13,093 nucleotides of DNA from Ruminococcus sp. GTDB lineage: Bacteria; Bacillota; Clostridia; Oscillospirales; Ruminococcaceae. Below, one piece after another: positions 1 to 5,613 of the stretch; position 1 is the stretch's first letter, and every line of letters begins with the position of its first letter. The position numbers and the translations under genes are program-made. Location: assembly GCA_024697705.1 (NCBI GenBank), contig JAILFF010000252.1, positions 1-13,093 on the forward strand, read 5' to 3'. The notes below the pieces were generated by a model. That model saw only the letters and a list, made by a program, of their open reading frames with translations, was not told where the DNA came from and did not search any database.

Positions 1-48
1 CCCCGCAAGGGGCGGGAGCCCCTTGACCCCTTTTCCGCTTCGCGGGTT
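1..48. repeat. GC-rich inverted-repeat stretch at window edge
   Basis: This short noncoding stretch contains nested complementary arms: AAGGGG with CCCCTT, and CCGC with GCGG around a GAA loop. It lies just downstream of the stop codon of the 47-residue minus-strand ORF and could be part of a transcription terminator, but no T-tract is visible before the window ends. It also resembles the GC-rich intergenic palindromes near 8330-8740. The assignment is weak because the element is cut by the window edge. Confidence 0.3.
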
Positions 49-192
49 TCATGCTTTCTTTTTCAGACTTCTGTAAATCACCCACATTCCCGCACCGATC
101 AGCCCCGCACCGAGAAATCCGCTCAACGTCACCCCGAGCCATATCATCACCGCGCCCGCAAGAACAAATGCTTTCCTGTTATCATTACGCAT
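49..192 (-). CDS. 47-residue hydrophobic mini-protein, function unknown
   Basis: The ORF opens with ATG at 192 and ends with TGA at 49. I do not recognise its family. The protein has a short polar start (MRNDNRK), about 33 mostly hydrophobic, glycine-rich residues (positions 8-40, including LAGAVMIWLG and FLGAGLIGAG), and a basic end (RSLKKKA). This is consistent with two short membrane helices joined by a tight turn and a cytoplasmic basic tail. An AAGGGGTG ribosome binding site lies nine bases before the ATG, but it is the 3' arm of the khpA terminator hairpin, so expression probably needs read-through and stem opening. No separate promoter was found. The site and the compact membrane-like composition favour a real gene, but short length and lack of homology leave doubt. 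Confidence 0.55.
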   Translation of the reverse strand: MRNDNRKAFVLAGAVMIWLGVTLSGFLGAGLIGAGMWVIYRSLKKKA

Positions 193-235
193 AAAAAATC
201 ACCCCTTCGGAAGTGTTCCCAAAGGGGTGAAAAAA
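193..235 (-). terminator. Rho-independent terminator of the ylxM-khpA operon
   Basis: On the minus strand the arms TCACCCCTT and AAGGGGTGA pair over nine bases (plus-strand 199-207 with 222-230). An inner GGAA/TTCC stem around a CAC loop extends the helix. The hairpin is followed by six T residues (198-193). A matching A-run on the other side makes it bidirectional in principle. It lies 18 bases past the khpA stop codon. The T-tract directly abuts the ATG of the 47-residue ORF. Confidence 0.75.
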
Positions 236-252
236 TATTCATCGGCTTGTCA

Positions 253-486
253 TCAGTCGATCTCGACCATGATCTTCTGTCCGAGCCTTGTGGCGCCCGC
301 ACGCATAACAACACGGATAGCCTTGGCTATTCTGCCCTGCTTGCCGATAACTCTGCCCATGTCCGGCTCCGCAACGTGAAGATGATATACGATAACGCCT
401 TCCTCGTTTACGGGATCGGTCGAGACTGTTACGGACTCCTTGTCCTCAACCAGCTCGCGGGCAATGGTTTTTAAAAGTTCTTCCAT
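253..486 (-). CDS. khpA: KH-domain RNA-binding protein KhpA (YlqC family)
   Basis: This is a 77-residue single KH-domain protein, the normal size for KhpA. The KH signature is visible as VIGKQGRIAKAIR (about residues 46-58), with the RNA-gripping GKQG loop, followed by a final beta strand (QKIMVEID). The family acts as a cytoplasmic RNA chaperone that pairs with KhpB in Firmicutes and affects cell division and envelope RNAs; that role is from family knowledge. The gene lies 63 bases downstream of rpsP on the same strand, a very common Firmicutes arrangement. The ATG at 486 has an AAAGGA site about eight bases upstream. A terminator follows directly, so it is the last main gene of the operon. 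Confidence 0.93.
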   Translation of the reverse strand: MEELLKTIARELVEDKESVTVSTDPVNEEGVIVYHLHVAEPDMGRVIGKQGRIAKAIRVVMRAGATRLGQKIMVEID

Positions 487-505
487 GAGTATTTTCCTTT
501 CAGTT

Positions 506-542
506 AAAAAAGCGCGCCCACCGCAGTGCGGTCAGCCCGCTT
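506..542 (-). terminator. Possible leaky terminator or processing hairpin between rpsP and khpA
   Basis: Just after the rpsP stop, the minus strand reads AAGCG, then ACCGC-ACT-GCGGT, then CGCTT followed by T residues (511-506). The outer and inner stems are separated by an unpaired 5x5 internal loop, so the structure is weaker than a typical terminator. If it works, it would lower khpA transcription relative to rpsP, or mark an RNA processing point. Confidence 0.35.
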
Positions 543-549
543 TAATGAA

Positions 550-792
550 TCAGATGGTGCCGTTCTTCTTAAAGAGAGCCTTAACTCTGTCAGTCGGCTG
601 TGCGCCGTTGGCGATCCAGGTCTTAGCCTTCTCGTCGTCGATCTTAAGAACAACAGGCTCCTTGGTGGGGTCGTAGAAACCGATCTCCTCGATGAAACGA
701 CCGTCTCTCGGGTATCTCGAATCAGCAACGACTATTCTGTAAAAAGGAGCTTTCTTAGCGCCCATTCTTCTCAGTCTGATCTTTACTGCCAT
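550..792 (-). CDS. rpsP: 30S ribosomal protein S16
   Basis: This 80-residue protein starts MAVKIRLRRMGAKKAPFYRI, the signature N-terminus of bacterial S16, and continues with the conserved VVADSRYPRDGRFIEEIGFYDP block and the WIANGAQPTDRVKALF block. S16 binds 16S rRNA and supports assembly of the small ribosomal subunit. Length is typical for the family. The ATG at 792 is preceded by a near-perfect GGAGGTGA site seven bases upstream, much stronger than that of the gene before it, as expected for an abundant ribosomal protein. A TATAAT with a TG extension at 828-833 may provide extra transcription. The gene follows the Imm17-like ORF by 81 bases and precedes khpA. Confidence 0.98.
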   Translation of the reverse strand: MAVKIRLRRMGAKKAPFYRIVVADSRYPRDGRFIEEIGFYDPTKEPVVLKIDDEKAKTWIANGAQPTDRVKALFKKNGTI

Positions 793-827
793 TTTAAATT
801 CACCTCCGCAAAATTTGCCTTATTCTT

Positions 828-836
828 ATTATATCA
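828..836 (-). promoter_or_regulatory. Candidate internal extended -10 promoter for rpsP
   Basis: The minus strand carries TATAAT at 833-828 preceded by TGA, which fits an extended -10 element. No good -35 hexamer lies 16-18 bases upstream. A small GCGGA/TCCGC hairpin lies directly before it. Transcription would start about 30 bases before the rpsP ATG, giving rpsP and khpA a dose separate from the SRP genes. Confidence 0.45.
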
Positions 837-873
837 AGCGGAGCTATCCGCATTGAAAACTGTTGTTATACTG

Positions 874-1074
874 TTACACTCCCGCGATCGCAAAGTACGA
901 TCCGCCGAGACAAAAGAGTATCCCGATTATCATGTAGAATATCCTTGCGCCTTTTCTGCCGAACAGCTTTACAAAGAGCCATGCCTTTGTGCTGCCCATG
1001 AACCAGTCGAAATCCTTGTACGCGCAGAATGTACAGAACACTCCCACTAAAATCACGATCAATCCGTAGATCAT
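874..1074 (-). CDS. Small two-helix membrane protein, Imm17-like
   Basis: This 66-residue protein has hydrophobic helices at about residues 2-18 (IYGLIVILVGVFCTFCA) and 45-64 (IFYMIIGILFCLGGSYFAIA). A conserved-looking amphipathic middle joins them (KDFDWFMGSTKAWLFVKLFGRKGARIF). The two helices plus the DWF...K...FGR.GARIFY pattern match my memory of the Imm17 immunity family (PF15562) of polymorphic toxin systems, but no search could confirm this. The start lies 12 bases after the ffh stop with only a weak GGGT site, so translation is probably coupled to ffh. No toxin gene is nearby: neighbours are ffh and rpsP. It may be a housekeeping relative or an orphan immunity protein. That the gene is real is more certain than its family. 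Confidence 0.75.
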   Translation of the reverse strand: MIYGLIVILVGVFCTFCAYKDFDWFMGSTKAWLFVKLFGRKGARIFYMIIGILFCLGGSYFAIAGV

Positions 1075-1086
1075 TTTTGGTACCCG

Positions 1087-2535
1087 TTACTTTTTGCGCT
1101 TGGATACGCTGATGGTCGGACCCTGCTTGATATTGCCGTTTCCGCCCTTCGGCATTTCGGGGACCTGCGGCATCGCGCCCATCATCTTTAGGAGATTTGC
1201 ACGGCTCATTCTCTGCTTCTTGCCGTGGAGCTTTCCGCCGCCGCCGATGCCGAATTCCTTCATGAGCTTCTGCATCTGGTCGAAGTTCTTTAGCACGTTG
1301 TTTACCGAAGTAACGTCCGTGCCCGAGCCCGCAGCGATTCTGCGCTTGCGCTTGGGGTCGATGATCGATGGCTTTCTGCGCTCCTCGGCAGTCATCGACT
1401 GGATTATCGCACGGGTTAGCTTCATCTGAGTTTCGCCGTGTGCTATATCGTTCTCGCTGACCTTGGAAGCGCCGGGTATCAGCTTGATTATCGAAGCCAC
1501 AGAGCCCATCTTGTTTATCTGCTCCATGTTTTCGAGCAGGTCGTTCATGTCAAAGCCCTTTTCCTGGACTTTCTTCGCCATCTTCTCGGCTTCCTTCTCG
1601 TCGATGGTCATGGTAGCCTTTTCGATGAGGGTGAGCATATCGCCCATGCCGAGTATTCTCGAAGCCATTCTTTCGGGGTGGAATACCTCGAAATCGTCGA
1701 GCTTTTCGCCCATGCCGACAAACTTGATAGGCTTACCCGTTACGGACAGTACCGAAAGCGCCGCGCCGCCTCTCGTATCGGAATCGAGCTTTGTGAGCAG
1801 AACGCTGTCGATGCCGAGCGCCTCGTCGAACGCAGACGCTACCTTTACGGAATCCTGACCGATCATCGCGTCAACAACGAGCATGATCTCGGTAGGCTCG
1901 GCGAGCTTCTTGATGTCCTTAAGCTCGTCCATAAGCTCCTCGTCGATGTGCAGACGTCCCGCCGTGTCGATGATAACAAGGTCGTCGCCCTGATCGGCGG
2001 CATATTTAAGACCCTGCTTAACGATCTTGCGGGGGTCGATCTGACCCATCTCGAATACGGGGACGCCGGCTTTTTCACCGACTATCTTAAGCTGTTCGAT
2101 AGCGGCGGGACGATATACGTCAGCCGCGATGAGCAGAGGACGCTTCATCTCGCGTTGTTTGAAATACTTTGCGAGCTTTGCCGCGTGGGTGGTCTTGCCC
2201 GCACCCTGCAAGCCGCACATCATGATGATGCAGGGCGGCTTTTTCGGGAACTCTATCCTCGCGCCGTCGTTGCCCATGAGGGCTACCAGCTCGTCGTTTA
2301 CTATTTTGATGACCTGCTGCGCGGGAGTAAGGCTCGAAAGCACCTCCTCGCCGACGCTGCGCTCAGTGACCTTCGCCACAAAATCCTTAACGACCTTGTA
2401 GCTTACGTCAGCCTCAAGAAGTGCCATCTTGACCTCGCGCATCGCGGACTTTACGTCGTCCTCGGTGAGCTTGCCTCTTGAACGCAGCTTCTTGAAAACG
2501 CTGCCAAGCTTTTCGGATAAGCTCTCAAATGCCAT
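1087..2535 (-). CDS. ffh: Signal recognition particle GTPase Ffh (SRP54)
   Basis: Ffh binds signal sequences emerging from the ribosome and, with SRP RNA and FtsY, delivers nascent chains to the membrane. The 482-residue protein has the full family layout. A helical N domain spans residues 1-90. The G domain carries the P-loop GLQGAGKT (108-115), RPAAIEQLK (142-150), DTAGR (190-194) and TKLD (248-251). The methionine-rich M domain begins at about 300 and includes the RNA-binding segment DPKRKRRIAAGSG (393-405). The C-terminus is a glycine- and methionine-rich tail ending KRKK. The ATG at 2535 has AAGGAG ten bases upstream. The gene lies 61 bases after ylxM, the usual partner order, and its stop is only 12 bases from the next start. 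Nothing is truncated. Confidence 0.98.
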   Translation of the reverse strand: MAFESLSEKLGSVFKKLRSRGKLTEDDVKSAMREVKMALLEADVSYKVVKDFVAKVTERSVGEEVLSSLTPAQQVIKIVNDELVALMGNDGARIEFPKKPPCIIMMCGLQGAGKTTHAAKLAKYFKQREMKRPLLIAADVYRPAAIEQLKIVGEKAGVPVFEMGQIDPRKIVKQGLKYAADQGDDLVIIDTAGRLHIDEELMDELKDIKKLAEPTEIMLVVDAMIGQDSVKVASAFDEALGIDSVLLTKLDSDTRGGAALSVLSVTGKPIKFVGMGEKLDDFEVFHPERMASRILGMGDMLTLIEKATMTIDEKEAEKMAKKVQEKGFDMNDLLENMEQINKMGSVASIIKLIPGASKVSENDIAHGETQMKLTRAIIQSMTAEERRKPSIIDPKRKRRIAAGSGTDVTSVNNVLKNFDQMQKLMKEFGIGGGGKLHGKKQRMSRANLLKMMGAMPQVPEMPKGGNGNIKQGPTISVSKRKK

Positions 2536-2573
2536 TGCTATCCATCTCCTTAATGCATTTAGGTATATATCAC

Positions 2574-2586
2574 GGGGAATATCCCC
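2574..2586 (-). other. Small hairpin between ylxM and ffh
   Basis: The minus strand reads GGGGA-TAT-TCCCC, a five-base stem with a three-base loop, in the 61-base gap before ffh. It has no T-tract and is not a terminator. It may be an mRNA processing or stability element. It is short enough that chance cannot be excluded. Confidence 0.3.
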
Positions 2587-2596
2587 TTAATAAAGA

Positions 2597-3013
2597 TCAT
2601 TTCAGCTCGCTGCCGCCTGCGGATTCGCCCGTTTCGTACTCGCTCAAGCCTTCGTCGAGACTTTCGAGCACCGCTATCACCTTCATGGCGATGTTCTTTC
2701 CGAAGCTCACCTTGCGACATTCCTCCAGCGCTTCGAGAGCCAGTTTCTTGTACCCGAGAAGCTGCTCGTGCCGGCGGCGCTGTTCTTCCGCGAGCCCCAT
2801 AACGCTCTCGTACTGAGCGAGAGTTTCCGCGCCGCGCTTTACCGCGTCGTGAACGCCCTGCCGCGAAATGCCGTACTGCTCGGCGATCTCCGAAAGCGAA
2901 AGGTCGTCGTCGTAATACATCGACATCATCTCGCGCTGTCTTTCGGTGAGAAGCCCCCCGTAAAGGTCGAGCAGAACGCCTATCTCCAGATTTTTTTCGA
3001 TACCGATGCTCAC
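2597..3013 (-). CDS. ylxM: YlxM family helix-turn-helix protein of the SRP operon
   Basis: This 138-residue protein matches the YlxM/p13 family, sigma-70 region 4-like DNA-binding proteins encoded just before ffh in Firmicutes; in streptococci YlxM modulates SRP activity (family knowledge). The typical start IEKNLEIGVLLDLYGGLLTERQREMMSMYY is followed by a helix-turn-helix at about residues 38-60 (LSLSEIAEQYGISRQGVHDAVKR). A charged helical region follows. The C-terminal part from about 85 is longer than in many YlxM proteins (about 110 residues) and ends in a serine/glycine tail. The start codon is GTG at 3013, with GGAGG about ten bases upstream; the nearby ATG at 3032 is in another frame. 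It is the first gene after the consensus promoter at 3066-3094. Confidence 0.93.
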   Translation of the reverse strand: MSIGIEKNLEIGVLLDLYGGLLTERQREMMSMYYDDDLSLSEIAEQYGISRQGVHDAVKRGAETLAQYESVMGLAEEQRRRHEQLLGYKKLALEALEECRKVSFGKNIAMKVIAVLESLDEGLSEYETGESAGGSELK

Positions 3014-3034
3014 AGCTCCCGCACCTCCCCATGC

Positions 3035-3056
3035 CGTAAAGTATTTGCTCTTTACG
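3035..3056 (-). promoter_or_regulatory. Leader hairpin upstream of the ylxM ribosome binding site
   Basis: CGTAAAG and CTTTACG form a seven-base stem with an eight-base loop on the minus-strand transcript. The hairpin starts about three bases after the predicted transcription start and ends six bases before the GGAGG site of ylxM. Such a 5'-end hairpin could stabilise the operon mRNA or affect ylxM translation. No protein partner is evident. Confidence 0.45.
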
Positions 3057-3065
3057 CTGTTATAT

Positions 3066-3094
3066 ATTATATATCAAGTAAAAAAACTTGTCAA
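3066..3094 (-). promoter_or_regulatory. Consensus sigma-A promoter of the ylxM-ffh-rpsP-khpA operon
   Basis: On the minus strand TTGACA (3094-3089) and TATAAT (3071-3066) are both perfect and separated by exactly 17 bases. Transcription should start near 3059. This is the strongest promoter in the window, as expected for SRP and ribosomal protein genes. CAAGT/ACTTG half-sites overlap the -35 and spacer. Confidence 0.88.
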
Positions 3095-3096
3095 GT
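3075..3096. promoter_or_regulatory. Possible operator: three CAAGT half-sites over the operon promoter
   Basis: CAAGT (3075-3079), ACTTG (3086-3090) and CAAGT (3092-3096) form two overlapping inverted pairs: CAAGT-N6-ACTTG inside the spacer, and ACTTG-T-CAAGT centred on the -35 box. The placement would block RNA polymerase if a dimeric repressor bound. Part of the pattern is forced by the TTGACA hexamer itself, so this is a hypothesis. Confidence 0.3.
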
Positions 3097-3170
3097 GTTT
3101 TTTGAAATTCTTTAAAAAAATTTACAATTTGCAATTTAATAGGCTACAAATATGTGTTATGCTTAAATAA

Positions 3171-3198
3171 TTGACAGAATAATAAATGATGATATTAT
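3171..3198 (+). promoter_or_regulatory. Promoter of the aldo/keto reductase gene
   Basis: A perfect TTGACA (3171-3176) lies 16 bases before TATTAT (3193-3198). Transcription would begin near 3205, about 50 bases before the start codon. The region is AT-rich and is shared back-to-back with the divergent SRP operon promoter about 75 bases away. Confidence 0.7.
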
Positions 3199-3255
3199 GA
3201 GCCGTTTTTACTGAACTATACAGTTTCACGGACAACAAAGGGGGAGTTTTCGCAA

Positions 3256-4224
3256 ATGTTTACCTTTAAGCTGAAAAACGACAAATATGCTCTCGAACTG
3301 CCCGCCCTTACCTACGGCACGGCAAATTTTGAAAGGCTCGACTCGGACGACGCTTATTTCGAGCTGCTCGATACCTATTACAATGACGGCGGACGCTGCA
3401 TCGACACCGCCCGCGTTTACTGCGAATGGCTCGAAGACGGCAAGGATTCTTCCGAAACGGTGGTCGGCAGATGGCTGAAAGCCAGAAACTGCCGCGATGA
3501 AATGATAATCTGCACCAAGGGCGGACACCCGCCTTTTGATAATATGGAGCAGTCAAGGCTCACCCGCGAGGATATCGAGTATGACATCTCGCGCTCGCTC
3601 GAAGTCATGGGGCTCGACTATGTTGACATATATTTCCTGCACCGCGACGACGAGCAGGTGCCTGTCAGCGAGATAATGCCTGTAATGAACGATATCGTAA
3701 AGAGCGGCAGGGCGCATTTTATCGGCGCTTCAAACTGGACCTCCGCCCGCATCGAGGAGGCTAACCGCTTCGCCGAGGAAAACAACATGGAGCCTTTCAG
3801 GGTAAGTCAGATCAATTACAGCCTTGCCCATTCGAGCACCGATACCTTCGGCGACCCGACCGTAGTATGCATGAACCTCCGCGAGTTCCGCTGGTATTCG
3901 CGCAACAATATCCCCGTGATGGCGTACTGTCCGCAGGCGAAGGGCTTTTTCGCGAAGCTCGCAAAGGGCGAGTCGATGAAGAACCTTCCCGAGGGACGCT
4001 TCACCAGCACTGCTAATCTGGCGCGTCTGGCGCGTGTAAAGCAGCTCAGCGAGGAGCGCGGCATTTCGCCGTCGGTAGTACCGCTCGGTTATCTCAACAG
4101 CCAGCCGTTCTTTGTGAGCTCGGTATTCGCCGCCTCGAAGCCCTGGCAGATCGACGAGGACATGAGCGCACAGGATCTCAGCTTCGACGCCAAGACCGCG
4201 GCATTCCTCGAATACATCATCTGA
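3256..4224 (+). CDS. Aldo/keto reductase family oxidoreductase
   Basis: This 322-residue protein is a complete (beta/alpha)8 NAD(P)H-dependent aldo/keto reductase. The catalytic tetrad is visible as Asp50 (CIDTA), Tyr55 (RVYCEW), Lys88 (ICTKGG) and His129 (YFLHRDD). Further family blocks are GRAHFIGASNW (about 153-163), VSQINYS, MAYCPQAKGFF, and the cofactor-proximal AASKPWQIDED near the end. The substrate cannot be read from sequence; it may be a sugar or a small carbonyl compound. The ATG at 3256 has a GGGGGAG site nine bases upstream. The gene stands alone, with its own promoter at 3171-3198 and a terminator at 4272-4304, and converges on the DHH phosphoesterase gene. No regulator is adjacent. 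Confidence 0.92.
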   Translation: MFTFKLKNDKYALELPALTYGTANFERLDSDDAYFELLDTYYNDGGRCIDTARVYCEWLEDGKDSSETVVGRWLKARNCRDEMIICTKGGHPPFDNMEQSRLTREDIEYDISRSLEVMGLDYVDIYFLHRDDEQVPVSEIMPVMNDIVKSGRAHFIGASNWTSARIEEANRFAEENNMEPFRVSQINYSLAHSSTDTFGDPTVVCMNLREFRWYSRNNIPVMAYCPQAKGFFAKLAKGESMKNLPEGRFTSTANLARLARVKQLSEERGISPSVVPLGYLNSQPFFVSSVFAASKPWQIDEDMSAQDLSFDAKTAAFLEYII

Positions 4225-4271
4225 CGGTTTCGGCATTTTTGCTCTGTAAACGTTTTCTCAGACAATGAATT

Positions 4272-4304
4272 ATCCCTCCGACCCGAGAGCCGGAGGGATT
4301 TTTT
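4272..4304 (+). terminator. Terminator between convergent genes
   Basis: ATCCCTCCG and CGGAGGGAT form a perfect nine-base stem around a ten-base loop, followed by six T residues (4299-4304) on the plus strand. It terminates the aldo/keto reductase gene. It lies three bases past the stop of the convergent DHH gene, and the minus-strand T-tract is poor, so termination in that direction is probably weaker. Confidence 0.88.
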
Positions 4305-4307
4305 CAT

Positions 4308-5351
4308 TTATTCGCTGTGAGCGGGGGCGCTGTGCGCTATGTCGGAGGCTGCCGAGGGGTCGGAGAGCAGATTCTGAAGCTCCCGCGAGTAGTAAACGGC
4401 GTTCATGAACCTGTTTTGCAGCTCTTCCTGCAAATCGAAATCGGCGTTCATTATGTTGTCGAAGGGGAGATACCCGCCTGCCATGACCGCATGACCGCCG
4501 CCCGTGCCGATGCCTTCGAGCGCATTCGTGGTGATCGTTCCGGCGTCGAGGTAATCAAGCTCCGAGCGTATCGAGAATTTCAGCCCGTTGCCGCGATAGC
4601 CGTAAGCCACCGCGAACTGTACCTCCACAAGCGTCAGCATGAAATCGCACACCGAAGCGATAAGCCCGTCGGAAGCCTGCGAATTGATGAACGCGAAGCC
4701 CACGCCGTCGTAAACGGTGATGGTGCTGAGGGCGTCGGTGTAAGCCTTAAGCTCACTGAACTCCATCTGATGATTGGTAAGCTTTTTGAGCTTGTCCTCG
4801 TCACAGAGGTAGAAAAGCTTGCGGAACATCTCGATGTCGAGATCGGTAACGCCGCGGCTGAAGCTCTCGGTGTCCATTTTAAGCCCGTAAAGCAGGATAG
4901 TCGCGGTTTCGGTGTCCATTGCGATGTCGTTTGAAAAGAAATAATCGGCGACGATAGAGGCGCACGCGCCGCAAATACGCACGTCGCGGAAGCGGTAATC
5001 ATAGGAGGAAACGACGGGGTGGTGGTCGATGCAGGCAACGGTCATGCCGCCCGGGTCGGTAATATTGGAATTATTTGTCTGCGCATCGACGTTTATCACA
5101 TAGTCGTCGGGGTCTATTTCAAGATTGACGATCTCGGTCATTTCTATGCCGAAGCTGCTGACAAGACCCGCGATCGAAGCTTTTGAAACGGCGCCTTTAT
5201 AGCAGATAGTGGAGTCGATGCCGAAGAATCCCAGCAGCCGCTGCAATCCGACGGCGCTGGCTATGGCGTCGGGGTCGGGGAAATTGTGCGTCTGGATAAA
5301 AACGCGGTGACCCTTGACGGTATCGAGCAGCTCTTCAAGTTTGTTTGTCAT
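4308..5351 (-). CDS. DHH/DHHA1 phosphoesterase, NrnA-like
   Basis: DHH phosphoesterases with a DHHA1 domain are Mn-dependent enzymes that degrade short RNA oligonucleotides, pAp or cyclic dinucleotide products. This 347-residue cytoplasmic protein has the expected metal motifs: HNFPDPDAIASA with Asp26 and Asp28, Asp89 in INVDA, the DHH triad at 109-111 (CIDHHPVV), and Asp160 in LKMDTESF. The DHHA1 substrate loop GTGGGHAVMAGGY is at 282-294. There is no PAS, GGDEF or membrane segment, so it is not GdpP; it is closer to NrnA or stand-alone DhhP-type enzymes. It is somewhat longer than classical NrnA (about 310-320 residues), with a short Ser/Ala/His-rich tail. The ATG at 5351 has GAGAGGG upstream. 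A promoter at 5507-5535 leaves a leader of about 150 bases. Confidence 0.9.
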   Translation of the reverse strand: MTNKLEELLDTVKGHRVFIQTHNFPDPDAIASAVGLQRLLGFFGIDSTICYKGAVSKASIAGLVSSFGIEMTEIVNLEIDPDDYVINVDAQTNNSNITDPGGMTVACIDHHPVVSSYDYRFRDVRICGACASIVADYFFSNDIAMDTETATILLYGLKMDTESFSRGVTDLDIEMFRKLFYLCDEDKLKKLTNHQMEFSELKAYTDALSTITVYDGVGFAFINSQASDGLIASVCDFMLTLVEVQFAVAYGYRGNGLKFSIRSELDYLDAGTITTNALEGIGTGGGHAVMAGGYLPFDNIMNADFDLQEELQNRFMNAVYYSRELQNLLSDPSAASDIAHSAPAHSE

Positions 5352-5500
5352 TTTGCTATCCCTCTCATTAACAAAACGATTTATATGTGCCTACAAACGT
5401 AACGTACAAGTCACCGCACGAAAGTAAGCGCCCGAGACGGGCTGTTCTGCAATAATTATCTCTCGAATCACCGCCCGCACAAGTCGGGAGGTGCATACTT
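5352..5500 (-). promoter_or_regulatory. Long structured leader of the DHH phosphoesterase gene
   Basis: The predicted transcript runs about 150 bases before the start codon, far longer than the other leaders here. It contains hairpins CCCG/CGGG (5474-5488) and GCCCG-TCT-CGGGC (5430-5442). The outer parts TATGCACCT and AGGCACATA can partly pair to close a larger domain. A repeated ACTTGT/GCGGTGA theme occurs near both ends. I could not match it to a known riboswitch, T-box or 6S RNA. No terminator precedes the gene, so control, if any, would probably be translational. Confidence 0.35.
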
Positions 5501-5506
5501 AAATTT

Positions 5507-5535
5507 ATTTTATCATAGATCGGGTGAAAATTCAA
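5507..5535 (-). promoter_or_regulatory. Promoter of the DHH phosphoesterase gene
   Basis: On the minus strand TTGAAT (5535-5530) and TAAAAT (5512-5507) are separated by 17 bases. The upstream DNA (5541-5580) is very AT-rich, like an UP element. Transcription would start near 5500. Confidence 0.65.
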
Positions 5536-5559
5536 CGGCTAAATATTTAAAAATATTTT

Positions 5560-5576
5560 TTGTGAAAATTTCACAA
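5560..5576. promoter_or_regulatory. 17-bp palindrome TTGTGAAAATTTCACAA upstream of the DHH promoter
   Basis: Two perfect eight-base arms flank a single central base. The site lies about 25 bases upstream of the DHH -35 box and 38 bases past the ppk stop. The half-sites resemble those of Rex (TTGTGAA/TTCACAA) and Crp/Fnr (TGTGA/TCACA), but the spacing is one base shorter than either consensus. It could be an activator or repressor site, or a weak AT-rich terminator for ppk. Confidence 0.4.
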
Positions 5577-5613
5577 TTTTGGCAGCTATTTTGCAGCGCT
5601 TGTCGGGAATATT

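Noticed and set aside
1438..2481. 347-residue plus-strand open frame opposite ffh
   Set aside because: It is fully inside ffh on the other strand, has no promoter or family signature, and the minus-strand Ffh motifs are complete.
5352..5500. 6S RNA or known riboswitch in the DHH leader
   Set aside because: No hallmark sequence of 6S, TPP, FMN, SAM, THF, cobalamin or cyclic-di-AMP classes was found, and no terminator separates it from the gene, so it is reported only as an unassigned leader.
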